Below, piece after piece: positions 30,918 to 39,052 of a stretch of DNA of 64,000 bases. The first letter of the stretch is position 1. Every line of letters starts with the position of its first letter. The translations under genes and the position numbers were made by a program. The notes beneath the pieces are model-generated. The model was not told where the DNA came from. It did no database searches and worked only from the letters and a program-made list of their open reading frames with translations. This stretch comes from Ectopseudomonas mendocina (lineage in GTDB: Bacteria; Pseudomonadota; Gammaproteobacteria; Pseudomonadales; Pseudomonadaceae), in the NCBI RefSeq assembly GCF_007049795.1, contig NZ_SCFY01000015.1, positions 95,903-159,902 of the forward strand, written 5' to 3'.

Positions 30918-31504
30918 GGCGGCCTCCTGTGACCGCTGAGACGACGCCGACCGATGTCGGCCTCCGGGATGAGAATCCCTGACGCATCAGACAGCATCGC
31001 GGGCGAGAGGTGCGACTCACTTCGTCGGTATTAATCATTGGCGCAACATGCAGATGGCACGCCACGCGTTTACCCGCGCAGCAGAGAGTCGTACCAACCG
31101 TGCACAGCAGAGTTCATCCGCCCATAACAGCAGCGACCATGACTACAACTGGCGCGCTCCCCGTCCAGCAAGCTAGCATCACGCCCTACAGGCTGTTGAA
31201 AAACCACCTGCCTTTTTCAACAGCCTGCCAACCTGCTGCGGATCTACCCCATGCTCCTGCGCCTCCAACGGCATACGCCCACCTCATCGCCACTACTGCG
31301 CCAATCCGGCATGTTCTGCCGGGGCAAAGGCGAGACATTTATTCTGCCGCGGAACAATACCGCCCAGCCAAACGCTACAAACTGGCTGAACAGCAGCGCC
31401 GAACAATGCTGTCCACTCACAAGCCAGCACCTGTATCGCCTGCTCAGCCGCATGCTGTCGCACGCCAAGCAGGACGCGCACAGCCGCATCTGCCTCGATC
31501 TCTG
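30918..31504. other. Mostly non-coding gap with a 15-bp perfect inverted repeat
   Basis: The region holds the promoter side of the minus-strand lipoprotein gene and no convincing gene. One feature stands out: CAGGCTGTTGAAAAA at 31189-31203 is perfectly repeated in inverse at 31213-31227 around a 9-base loop. It resembles a transposed palindrome or terminator. A plus-strand frame open from 31010 runs through here but has no start signal before 31505. Confidence 0.55.
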
Positions 31505-31708
31505 ATGGACAGGCAACACTGCCCGCTATGCGGCAAGAGCAACCAGTGCAGCGTCGCCGCCGGACGTGACGAACCCTGCTGGTGCTTCGACGCGCAAATC
31601 GACCCTGCCGCACTGCAGCGTCTGACGCCCGAGCAACGCGACCAGGCCTGCCTGTGCCCAACCTGTGCTGGTGCGCTGAAAGCCACTGAGCCCCGCGAGC
31701 GTGATTGA
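31505..31708 (+). CDS. Cysteine-rich CWC-type small protein
   Basis: A 67-residue protein starting MDRQHCPLCGKSNQC. Cysteines are arranged CPLCGKSNQC...CWCFDAQID...CLCPTC, the pattern of the Cys-rich CWC family, expected to bind zinc. The ribosome site is weak, but the small size matches the family. It stops 3 bases before rsuA, so the two are probably co-transcribed. Confidence 0.7.
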   Translation: MDRQHCPLCGKSNQCSVAAGRDEPCWCFDAQIDPAALQRLTPEQRDQACLCPTCAGALKATEPRERD

Positions 31709-31711
31709 GCC

Positions 31712-32404
31712 ATGCGCCTGGATCGCTTCCTCAGCAACTTCCCGCGCTTCAGCCGCCAAGACAGCCGCCTGCTGATCAGTGCCGGCCGCCTGCGTGTGGA
31801 CGGCGCCGTGGTTCACGACCCGCGCCATGAGGTGCGCGACTTCCAGCGCGTCGAGCTGGATGACGAACTGCTGCAAGCCGGGCGCAGCGCGCGCTACTGG
31901 ATGCTGCACAAGCCGGTCGGCGTGGTCAGCGCCACCGAGCACGAGGAACACCGCACCGTCCTCGACCTGCTCGACGAGCCGGACAAACACGACCTGCACC
32001 TGGCCGGGCGCCTCGACCTCAACACCAGCGGCCTGCTGCTGATCACCAACGACGGGCGCTGGTCACGGCGCATCACCCAGCCGCAACAGCGCAAGCCCAA
32101 GGTCTACCACGTCACCACCGAACAGCCGATCACCGCCGAGTACGCCGAGGTCTTCGCCCAAGGCCTGTACTTCGCCTTCGAAGACCTCACCACCCTACCC
32201 GCCCAGCTCGACGTACTGAGCAGCCACCAGGCCCGGCTGACCCTGTTCGAAGGCCGTTACCATCAGGTCAAGCGCATGTTCGGCCACTTCCGCAATCGCG
32301 TCGTCGCCCTGCACCGCGAAAGCATGGGCGAAATCGTCCTCGACCCACAGCTCGCCCCCGGCCAATACCGCGCACTGACCGATGCGGAAATCGCCAGCGT
32401 TTGA
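31712..32404 (+). CDS. rsuA: 16S rRNA pseudouridine synthase, RsuA type
   Basis: Makes pseudouridine in small-subunit rRNA (U516 in E. coli). The 230-residue protein has an S4 RNA-binding domain at residues 1-60 (MRLDRFLSNFPRFSRQDSR) and a catalytic domain with the active Asp in LAGRLDLNTSGLLLIT, and FEGRYHQVKRMFGHF near the end. RsuA is preferred over the related RluE/RluF by length and motif context, but the target uridine is inferred. Confidence 0.88.
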   Translation: MRLDRFLSNFPRFSRQDSRLLISAGRLRVDGAVVHDPRHEVRDFQRVELDDELLQAGRSARYWMLHKPVGVVSATEHEEHRTVLDLLDEPDKHDLHLAGRLDLNTSGLLLITNDGRWSRRITQPQQRKPKVYHVTTEQPITAEYAEVFAQGLYFAFEDLTTLPAQLDVLSSHQARLTLFEGRYHQVKRMFGHFRNRVVALHRESMGEIVLDPQLAPGQYRALTDAEIASV

Positions 32405-32797
32405 TCGTCGCCCTGCGCCTGAATCTGACTACCCGACCAACGGCAGCGCCAATCGGCTACAAAGATGTGACTCACCCTTGCGTGGCTGCAAGGTAACTGC
32501 TTGAATCGAACCATAAGTCTTCAGGTGACCAGCCGGTCACAGAAAGACAGTAAAGTGTTTTTTCGGTTGATGGCGCTCTGCGCCGACTGGATTCCTGCCT
32601 GGTAACACCGCCCTCTCCAAGGCTCTGAAAAAGCCTGGAGCGCTCGCCTGTTTCGATCCTAACTGATTGAAATTCCTATACTTATAAAAATCTCCAGCCT
32701 GACATCATGCTGTCACGCTCAGGCGCTTTTCTAACCGCTCAATCCAGCGCGAACGGTCGCCCGCTCGCCTTGCTCACTTGCGCCAGGAGGAAACGAC
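32405..32797. other. Intergenic leader upstream of phaG
   Basis: No open reading frame of note. An A+T-rich stretch around 32665-32692 contains TATACT at 32677-32682, a possible -10 element for phaG with a long leader of ~110 bases. No clear -35 at optimal spacing and no strong hairpin were seen. Confidence 0.4.
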
Positions 32798-33685
32798 ATG
32801 AGGCCAGAAACCGCAGTCGTCGAGATCAACAGGAAGCACAAGGTACACACGGAGTTCTACGGCAATCCGGCAGCAAGCAAGACCATCATTCTGGTCAATG
32901 GCTCTCTGGCGACCACCGCCTCGTTCGCGCAAACGATCAAGTACCTGCAGCCGCAGTTCAACGTAGTGGCCTTCGACCTGCCCTATGCCGGCCAGTCGAA
33001 GCCCTACAACAGCGACTTCACGCCCATCAGCAAGGAAGACGAGGCGGCGATCCTGCTGTACCTGATCGACCACTACGGCGCCAACTACCTGATGTCCTTC
33101 TCCTGGGGCGGTGTCGCCTCCATGCTAGCCCTGGCCCAACGCCCGGCGACGCTGGAGAAGGCCGCCATCTGCTCCTTCTCGCCGATCCTCAACGTGCCGA
33201 TGCTCGACTACCTGCACAAGGGCCTGCGCTTCTTGAACGCGGTGGATCGCGACAACGTCGCCCTGCTGGTCAACAGCACCATCGGCAAGCACCTGCCGTC
33301 GCTGTTCAAGCGCTTCAACCACAAACACATCAGCACCCTGGATGAGCACGAATACCGGCAGATGTACGCGCACATCAAGCAGGTGCTGAGCATGGAAGCG
33401 AACTGCGGCAAGGAATGCCTGCAGGCCATCGATATCCCGCTACTATTCGTCAACGGCGACCGTGACGAATACACCTCGGTGGAAGACGCCTGCCTGTTCG
33501 CCCAGCACATCGACCACGCCCAGTTCGCCGTGATCGACGATGCCGGCCACTTCCTCGACATGGAACACAAGGCCGCCTGGCTGCAGAGCCAACGCGTACT
33601 GCTGGACTTCTTCAACGCCCCCAGCAAACGCCTGCAACTGCCAGTCAAAGGCGACCTGCGCGACCTCCAGGCGATGGCGGTATGA
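32798..33685 (+). CDS. phaG: (R)-3-hydroxyacyl-ACP thioesterase/transacylase PhaG (RhlA family)
   Basis: Alpha/beta hydrolase of 295 residues that diverts 3-hydroxyacyl-ACP from fatty acid synthesis to polyhydroxyalkanoate precursors. The N terminus MRPETAVVEI and ILVNGSLATTASFAQTIKYL, the nucleophile segment MSFSWGGVASMLALA, NGDRDEYTSVEDA and the C-terminal His in DDAGHFLDMEHK match PhaG better than RhlA. The gene stands alone with its own GGAGG. RhlA-like 3-hydroxyalkanoyloxy-alkanoate synthesis is the main alternative. Confidence 0.82.
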   Translation: MRPETAVVEINRKHKVHTEFYGNPAASKTIILVNGSLATTASFAQTIKYLQPQFNVVAFDLPYAGQSKPYNSDFTPISKEDEAAILLYLIDHYGANYLMSFSWGGVASMLALAQRPATLEKAAICSFSPILNVPMLDYLHKGLRFLNAVDRDNVALLVNSTIGKHLPSLFKRFNHKHISTLDEHEYRQMYAHIKQVLSMEANCGKECLQAIDIPLLFVNGDRDEYTSVEDACLFAQHIDHAQFAVIDDAGHFLDMEHKAAWLQSQRVLLDFFNAPSKRLQLPVKGDLRDLQAMAV

Positions 33686-33695
33686 CAGGCACCGA

Positions 33696-33870
33696 GCGCG
33701 GAGCGGATGCGTCTATTCGGACGCCTCTAGAAACGTAGGCGAGGCAGTCAGCGCAAGGCAAAAGCAGGCGAAAAGCGCAGTTTACGAGCTGTAAATGAGC
33801 ATTTTTAGCCTGCTTTTAACGCAGCGATGACAACGCAGGTAGTTTCTAGAGGTGCCCGAACGCTCCGCGC
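33696..33870. mobile_element. MITE-like imperfect palindrome next to tRNA-Gly
   Basis: A 175-bp non-coding element whose two halves are inverted copies. GCGCGGAGCG at 33696-33705 mirrors CGCTCCGCGC at 33861-33870. CCTCTAGAAAC near 33724 mirrors GTTTCTAGAGG near 33842. The inner arms (GCAAGGCAAAAGCAGGC and GCCTGCTTTTAACGCAGC) also match. The centre is GTTTACGAGCTGTAAA. No ORF. It could be a non-autonomous transposon or a large REP cluster. Confidence 0.65.
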
Positions 33871-33909
33871 TTCATTTCTGAGTAATGTTCCGGTATAAAG
33901 GCACCCGCT

Positions 33910-33983
33910 GCGGGTGTCGTATAATGGTAATACCCTAGCTTCCCAAGCTAGAGCCGTGGGTTCGATTCCCATCACCCGCTCCA
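33910..33983 (+). tRNA. tRNA-Gly (anticodon CCC), ICE target site
   Basis: A 74-base cloverleaf: acceptor GCGGGTG (33910-33916) pairs with CACCCGC (33973-33979). The D arm is GTATAATGGTAATAC. The anticodon stem CTAGC/GCTAG flanks loop TTCCCAA (anticodon CCC). The T arm is TGGGTTCGATTCCCA. Discriminator T and an encoded CCA end at 33983. A P4-type integrase gene starts 237 bases downstream, so the 3' end is the likely attachment site. Confidence 0.97.
33966..33983 (+). other. Probable attL core within the tRNA-Gly 3' end
   Basis: The T-loop to CCA segment is the usual crossover region for P4/ICEclc-type integrases that use tRNA-Gly. It regenerates an intact tRNA on integration. A matching copy (attR) should lie at the far end of the element, outside the window. 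The exact length of identity cannot be set here. Confidence 0.55.
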
Positions 33984-34220
33984 CTACATCAATTCCACGG
34001 AGTTCCAAGGACGTCCAAGAAGCGCTGTAAGTCATTGGTATGAAATGATTTTTCACCTCTTCAAGATTCCAGAGACGTCCACTGAACTCCACCTGAAGCC
34101 GGGACATTTATGTCCATTTTTATGTCCATTTTTAAGGGCACGGCGGATTCCGGTTTGTTGCTAGAGGCGCGTGACTGACGAGACCAGCATCCAGTTCCTG
34201 ACTCATTCAGGAGCTAGAAC
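33984..34220. promoter_or_regulatory. Integrase upstream region with short repeats
   Basis: Between the tRNA and the integrase lie repeated ACGTCCA and GTTCCA/GAACTCC motifs (33990-34095) and two tandem copies of TTTATGTCCATT (34107-34118, 34119-34130). The first overlaps the small palindrome GGACATTTATGTCC (34102-34115). Such repeats would suit integrase arm sites or an operator for the integrase promoter. No gene is seen. Confidence 0.5.
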
Positions 34221-36065
34221 ATGGCACTTTCAGATTTCGCCGTCCGGCGCGCCAAGGCAACCGGCAAGGACTACACCCTCCCCGACGTATTGGGCCTTTC
34301 TCTCGCAGTAACAGCTGCCGGGGGCAAGAGTTGGCACTTCCGCTACTACTGGCTCAAGCAGTCAAAGCGGATGTCGCTCGGCACCTATCCAGAGGTCACG
34401 CTTCTTGAAGCTCGCGCGTTGCGCGATGAAGCGCGCGCCTTGGTGGCCAAGGGCATCAATCCGCGCACGCACCGCAAGCAGAAACGCGCCGCTATCCAGT
34501 TCGCCAACGAGCATACGTTCGAGGTGGTGTACAAGAAGTGGTTCGCCCATCGCGCACTCAGCCTCAAGAAGGGCCGGCAGACCACGCGCGCCACGCTCCC
34601 ACGCATCTTCGACAAGGACGTGCTGCCCTACCTGGGTAAGCGCTCGATCTACGAGATCAAGCGCTCCGACCTGTTGGAGGTCATTGCCAAGATCGAGAAA
34701 CGCAAGGCGCTCTCCGTCGCCGAGAAAGTCAGAACCTGGCTGAACCAGTTGTTCCGATACGCGCTGGTTATCGTACCCGGTCTGGAGCAAAACCCAGCCT
34801 CGGATCTCGATGTAGTCGCTGTACCCTTGCCACCCGTAAACCACAACCCATTCCTGCGTATGGAGGATCTACCGAAGCTGTTGCAGCGGGTGCGCAAGTA
34901 CCGCGGCAGACAGCGGACCCAGCTTGGATTACGGTTGCTGATGCTGACCGGCGTGCGCACAGGCGAGCTGCGGCTAGCAGAACCCAGTCAGTTCCACCTC
35001 GACCAGGGGCTGTGGATCATCCCGCCCGAGGTAGTGAAGCAGTTGCAGGTGGACATGCGCAGGAAGCGCCAGCGGCCACAGGACATTCCACCGTACATCG
35101 TGCCGCTGTCGGTGCAGGCCATCGAGATCGTTCGCCACCTGCTGGATCAATTCAAGCCGGCCCAACACTACTTGTTCCGGCACGACAACGACCTCAAGAA
35201 GCGCATGAGCGAGAACACGCTCAACGGCGCGCTCAAGCGCATGGGCTACCGTGATCTGCTGACTGGACACGGCATTAGGGCCACGATGTCCACCGCGCTC
35301 AACGAGTTCGGCTACCCAAAAGCCTGGGTGGACGCGCAGCTTTCCCACGTCGACCCTAACAAGGTCAGCTCTACCTACAACCACGCCGAATACGTGGAGC
35401 AACGGCGACGCATGATGCAGGATTGGGCCGACCGACTCGATCTCTTCGAGCAGAATCAGGTCGAAGCCGCGAGCATGCCGCTCACCATTCATCTGGAAAG
35501 CACCTCCGCCATCTTTGACCAGCAGGCTCCGAGCATACCGCCCAGGGCAACGACCTCGCCGATTCTGCTGGTAACGAAGCCCGAGGAGGCAATGCCTCTG
35601 GTGTCGGCCGCCGCGCGTCGGCTGCCGGCGGTCACGCCACCGCGTTCGGTCACGCAGGAGCCACTGTCCGATATTCAGCGAGAGCGGATGGCGCTATTCG
35701 ATGCGTTCGAGGCTCCGCACAACCTGCCCGTCGTCGAGTACGCCAAGATGGCAGGCAAGTCGCGCCGGTGGATCAGCTACGAGATCCAGGCAGGCAACCT
35801 CCTCGCGTTGCAGGTGGGCAACCGTGGCCAGCGGGTGCCGGACTGGCATCTCGATCCGGTCAAGCATTCACTGACTCAGGCCATCCTCAAGCTGAATCGA
35901 GGTGCAGACCCCTGGCAAATCTACCACGCGCTCCTGAAACCACGCACAACCCTGCGTGGCCGCTCGGCGCTCGACGCAGTCACATACGACAACCTCGAAA
36001 AGATCATCATGACCATCTCAATGGCGGTGAAGGAGGAAGAATGGTCAATGCCACAAGCCATATAG
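34221..36065 (+). CDS. P4-type tyrosine integrase with C-terminal extension
   Basis: Site-specific recombinase that should move the ICE into and out of the tRNA-Gly end. It is 614 residues. The N-terminal DUF4102-like arm-binding domain has LSDFAVRRAKATGKDYTLPD and SLGTYPEVTLLEARALRDEA. The catalytic domain has the first Arg in LTGVRTGELRLA, HGIRAT (His-x-x-Arg), a second His in QLSHVDPNKV and the nucleophile Tyr in STYNHAEY. After about residue 430 an extra ~180 residues follow, including a helix-turn-helix-like stretch (VVEYAKMAGKSRRWISYEIQ). This long form resembles PAGI-2/ICEclc integrases. Confidence 0.93.
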   Translation: MALSDFAVRRAKATGKDYTLPDVLGLSLAVTAAGGKSWHFRYYWLKQSKRMSLGTYPEVTLLEARALRDEARALVAKGINPRTHRKQKRAAIQFANEHTFEVVYKKWFAHRALSLKKGRQTTRATLPRIFDKDVLPYLGKRSIYEIKRSDLLEVIAKIEKRKALSVAEKVRTWLNQLFRYALVIVPGLEQNPASDLDVVAVPLPPVNHNPFLRMEDLPKLLQRVRKYRGRQRTQLGLRLLMLTGVRTGELRLAEPSQFHLDQGLWIIPPEVVKQLQVDMRRKRQRPQDIPPYIVPLSVQAIEIVRHLLDQFKPAQHYLFRHDNDLKKRMSENTLNGALKRMGYRDLLTGHGIRATMSTALNEFGYPKAWVDAQLSHVDPNKVSSTYNHAEYVEQRRRMMQDWADRLDLFEQNQVEAASMPLTIHLESTSAIFDQQAPSIPPRATTSPILLVTKPEEAMPLVSAAARRLPAVTPPRSVTQEPLSDIQRERMALFDAFEAPHNLPVVEYAKMAGKSRRWISYEIQAGNLLALQVGNRGQRVPDWHLDPVKHSLTQAILKLNRGADPWQIYHALLKPRTTLRGRSALDAVTYDNLEKIIMTISMAVKEEEWSMPQAI

Positions 36066-36355
36066 CACCAAGCACGAGTTCAGTAGCTTTCGCCATGGCC
36101 GCTGGCCGGCCCACTGCCACCGTTCCAACTGCGACACAGCGCTCAATCCCGACAGATGGCGGCTCCATCGAAGGGGTCCATCGGTAATACCCCCAAATGT
36201 CTGCTTGAGTAGTTACCAGGCAAGGGCCAGAAATCACCAAGGAACCTCAATGACCGATTCTCAAATGACGGATCGCGCGATCCTCCCTCGGGGGCCAATG
36301 GTGACGTTCTGCCCCTATGGGAAACTCCACGGTACAGTAAGGAGGCTGCTGTATT
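36066..36355. promoter_or_regulatory. Region upstream of the ICE LysR gene
   Basis: No credible gene; a short frame from about 36250 overlaps the LysR start and has no family. The perfect 14-bp palindrome GGATCGCGCGATCC at 36270-36283 lies about 75 bases before the LysR start and may be an operator. AAGGAGG stands 10-16 bases before the LysR ATG. Confidence 0.4.
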
Positions 36356-37255
36356 ATGAAGATACGTCACCTGCACTACTTCCTCGTCGTCGCTGAAGAG
36401 CTGAGCTTCTCACGGGCAGCCGCCAGAGTTCATATCGAACCCTCCCCCCTCGCTCGGGCCATTAAGGAGCTGGAAGTGGAGTTGGGGGCTCACCTGTTCA
36501 ATCGCGTCAGGGGACGCATCCGGCTGACTTGGGCCGGTGAAGTCTTCCGTGAGGAAGCACGTCGCATGCTTACGTTCATGGAAGGAGCACGCACTCGCGT
36601 ACATGCAGCTGAACGAGGATACCGCGGCCGACTGCGCATAGCCCTGACCGACGGCCTCGCACAGCCCCGATTGACCCAATTACTGGCCCGTTGCCGTGAG
36701 GAGGAACCTCTCACCGAGGTGAGAATCGTCGAAATGACTGTCAAGGAGATGGTCAACGCACTGGGGCACGACCAGATCGATGCCGGCTTCACCGTGCACA
36801 CCGAACTCGGCAGTGGACTCGTCAAAGAAGTCGTCTGGACAGATCGCCCCGCCATTGCCGTCCCCCGGAACCACCCTCTCCTCTCCCTAGAGAAGATCCC
36901 TCTCCAAGAGGTGGCCCGGCATGCACTGATTCTTTGCCATCCCGAGCGATGCTCGGGTGGATACAACGTCATTCGCCGCTGGTTTTGCGAGTACGCACTG
37001 CCTGCACCCTCGATAGCCGAATATGTATCAGGGCACGAGCCGATGATGATGCTGGTTGCGGCGGGTTATGGCATCGGTGTTGGACTGGAATCACAAATCA
37101 CCCTGTATAGCCACCCCGACGTCATCATCCGCCCGACAACCGACGATGTACCCAGCGCGGCGACGTTCATTACCATGCTCGACCAGCCCCCATCGGCAGA
37201 GTTGAGCAGATTTTTTGCCCGTGCCCAGCAAGTTGGTGAAGTGATTACCGCCTAA
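36356..37255 (+). CDS. LysR-family transcriptional regulator of the ICE
   Basis: A 299-residue LTTR. The N-terminal winged helix (MKIRHLHYFLVVAEELSFSR, then LARAIKELEVELGAHLFNR) is followed by a linker helix and an effector-binding domain with DGLAQPRLTQLLARCR and AGYGIGVGLES. It sits between the integrase and the alpA-par block, a common position for an ICE regulator. It has its own terminator. The effector and the target genes are unknown. Confidence 0.9.
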   Translation: MKIRHLHYFLVVAEELSFSRAAARVHIEPSPLARAIKELEVELGAHLFNRVRGRIRLTWAGEVFREEARRMLTFMEGARTRVHAAERGYRGRLRIALTDGLAQPRLTQLLARCREEEPLTEVRIVEMTVKEMVNALGHDQIDAGFTVHTELGSGLVKEVVWTDRPAIAVPRNHPLLSLEKIPLQEVARHALILCHPERCSGGYNVIRRWFCEYALPAPSIAEYVSGHEPMMMLVAAGYGIGVGLESQITLYSHPDVIIRPTTDDVPSAATFITMLDQPPSAELSRFFARAQQVGEVITA

Positions 37256-37278
37256 TCCGCTTTCTCAAAACAGTTAGT

Positions 37279-37314
37279 ATGACCCTGGTTCTTATCGCCA
37301 GGGTCATTTTGTTT
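37279..37314 (+). terminator. Terminator after the LysR gene
   Basis: A 10-bp perfect stem ATGACCCTGG/CCAGGGTCAT (37279-37288, 37298-37307) followed by TTTGTTTT. Confidence 0.85.
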
Positions 37315-37316
37315 TC

Positions 37317-37735
37317 GTCATCCCCCTGACCGCAAAGGTCACGTCATTACAGAACGAAGGCCAGGCCACAATGCCTTTGCTGGTCAGATACTCGCCACCA
37401 GTGACCTTTCCACACGAGATGAGTCCCCCTTTTGACCTGTGCACGACTTTTTTCGTCAGCTCAATGACGAAAAGATACGGACATAACCATTCGTTATCGC
37501 AGCAGAAGAAGACTGATCCTTTTTGGTCTTGATTGTCCCCGGGGTGCTACCAACATGGAACGCTCACGGGTCGGCTTGACGGTGTATGCCATCAAAGTCA
37601 GTAGGGCATCGGAACAGGTGTTTCGATGAATCCGGTGGTCAGCACGATCCGATTGTTTGATGCGCCAATGGAGTGACGCTCCTCTACTACGGGTCACGCC
37701 TTACGAGTGCTATCAAGCATCAAGGAGTGACCACC
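37317..37735. promoter_or_regulatory. Long regulatory gap upstream of alpA
   Basis: No ORF is supported. Features seen: AAAGGTCAC (37335-37343) and its inverse GTGACCTTT (37401-37409), 57 bases apart; a hairpin TTTCGTCA/TGACGAAA (37451-37458, 37465-37472); and an A+T-richer stretch around 37470-37525. The gap separates the LysR unit from alpA-parA-parB and probably contains the main promoter of the ICE maintenance block. Confidence 0.45.
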
Positions 37736-37939
37736 ATGTCTGAGCAAGTTGTTGCGGATCGCCGCATTCTCCGCCGCGCCGAAGTTGAAGCCAAAACTGG
37801 CTTCAAACGCGCACACATCTACGGCTTGATGAAAGCCGGTAAATTCCCGAAGGCGTTACGCCTGGGTATTCGCGCCGTCGGCTGGGACTCCGCAGAAGTT
37901 GACGCCTGGATCACCGAACGCCTCAAAGAGCGCGTTTGA
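37736..37939 (+). CDS. AlpA-family regulator
   Basis: A 67-residue MerR-like helix-turn-helix protein (RRILRRAEVEAKTGFKRAHIYGLMKAGKFPKALRLG, ending VGWDSAEVDAWI), the AlpA pattern of prophage P4 and ICEs where it controls excision functions. The ATG follows AAGGAG at 37722-37727. It is the first gene of a close series with parA. Confidence 0.9.
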   Translation: MSEQVVADRRILRRAEVEAKTGFKRAHIYGLMKAGKFPKALRLGIRAVGWDSAEVDAWITERLKERV

Positions 37940-37968
37940 CGCCGCTCCACTACGGACAGGAGCGAGCC

Positions 37969-38832
37969 ATGCAAGTGATCGCCATCATTTCGACGAAGGG
38001 CGGAGTCGGTAAAACCACCGTCGCCGCCAACCTGGGAGGCTTCATCGCTGACGCAGGTCAGCGGGTGCTGCTGATCGATCTCGACGTGCAGCCCACATTG
38101 TCGTCCTACTACGAACTCACCCACCGCGCCGCCGGCGGCATCTACGAACTGCTGGCATTCAACGAGCAAGCACTGCCACAGCTGGTATCGCACACGACCG
38201 TCACGGGTATGGATGTGGTGCTGTCCAACGACGAACACCAGCAACTGGGCACACTGCTTCTGCATGCTGCAGACGGGCGTTTGCGCCTGCGCAACCTGCT
38301 GCCACTGTTCCGACCGCACTACGACCTGGTGCTGATCGATACACAAGGCGCACGCAGCGTCATGCTGGAAATGGCCATGCTTGCCGCAGACATGGCCGTC
38401 TCCCCGATCACCCCGGAAATCCTGGCTGCCCGGGAACTGCAGCGAGGCACATTGCAGCTTATCGATGCAATTACCCCCTACCGCTATCTGGGTATCCAGC
38501 CTCCGCCACTGCATTTGCTGCTCAACCGCGTGCCTGCGATCTCGTCGAACGCCAAGCTGGTTCAGCAGACGTTGCGGCTGATTTTCCGTGAGCACCACGA
38601 AGTCCAGATACTGCGCACCGAGATACCCGCCATCGAGGCCTTTCCTCGCGCCGCCACATCGAGCCAACCAGTACACCGGGTCGAGTACCGACGCCCGACC
38701 GGGCGTCAGGCACCAGCGGCCCTGGAGACCATGCGTGCCCTCGCGAACGAACTATTCCCGCAATGGCGGGAACAGTTCGCCGACGTGACCGGCCGAACTG
38801 GCAGGAGGCATTCAAATGTCGAGCGCTTATGA
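37969..38832 (+). CDS. ParA-type ATPase of the ICE
   Basis: A 287-residue P-loop ATPase. The deviant Walker A is KGGVGKTT at residues ~10-17, ADP/ATP loop LLIDLDVQPTLSSYY, and Walker B LVLIDTQGARS. In PFGI-1-type ICEs the ParA/Soj homologue stabilises the excised form. The upstream in-frame start at 37936 lacks a ribosome site, whereas ACAGGAG precedes 37969. Its 3' end overlaps the next small gene by 17 bases. Confidence 0.93.
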   Translation: MQVIAIISTKGGVGKTTVAANLGGFIADAGQRVLLIDLDVQPTLSSYYELTHRAAGGIYELLAFNEQALPQLVSHTTVTGMDVVLSNDEHQQLGTLLLHAADGRLRLRNLLPLFRPHYDLVLIDTQGARSVMLEMAMLAADMAVSPITPEILAARELQRGTLQLIDAITPYRYLGIQPPPLHLLLNRVPAISSNAKLVQQTLRLIFREHHEVQILRTEIPAIEAFPRAATSSQPVHRVEYRRPTGRQAPAALETMRALANELFPQWREQFADVTGRTGRRHSNVERL

Positions 38833-39052
38833 GCTCTGCCGCGGTCACAAGCGGCTACTGCCGCTGGTTGAGTTCGCCTTGAGTGAGGGTTGGGAAGTCC
38901 GCCGCACACAGGGAGGGCACCTGAAATTCATGAAATCTGGCCTGCCGCCGATCTTCACCAGCTCAACGGCGAGCGATCACCGGGCAAGCCAAAACGCCTG
39001 GGCGCGTCTTCGCCGGGCAGCACGGAGCCTGCCGGGAGACCTGAATGGTTAA
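38816..39052 (+). CDS. HicA-like small protein between parA and parB
   Basis: A 78-residue protein overlapping parA by 17 bases and parB by 8. The central segment GWEVRRTQGGHLKFMKSGLPPIFTSSTASDHRAS has the GGHLKF...F(x)S layout of the HicA/YcfA double-stranded-RNA-binding-like fold, including the conserved His. No HicB partner is adjacent. It may be a ribonuclease toxin relic or a dedicated par accessory; nuclease activity is not proven. GCAGGAGG precedes the ATG. Confidence 0.75.
   Translation: MSSAYELCRGHKRLLPLVEFALSEGWEVRRTQGGHLKFMKSGLPPIFTSSTASDHRASQNAWARLRRAARSLPGDLNG

Noticed and set aside
30402..30932. Plus-strand short frames opposite the Tyr/His-rich lipoprotein
   Set aside because: The minus strand has a signal peptide, lipobox and AGGAGG; the plus frames have none of these.
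31010..31504. N-terminal 165 codons upstream of the CWC protein
   Set aside because: Composition is random, it crosses the inverted repeat at 31189, and the Cys-rich family is normally about 60-75 residues.
33805..34107. Minus-strand frame of 100 codons containing MGIEPTALAWEARVLPLYD
   Set aside because: This is the well-known false protein read from the antisense strand of tRNA-Gly; the tRNA cloverleaf explains the sequence.
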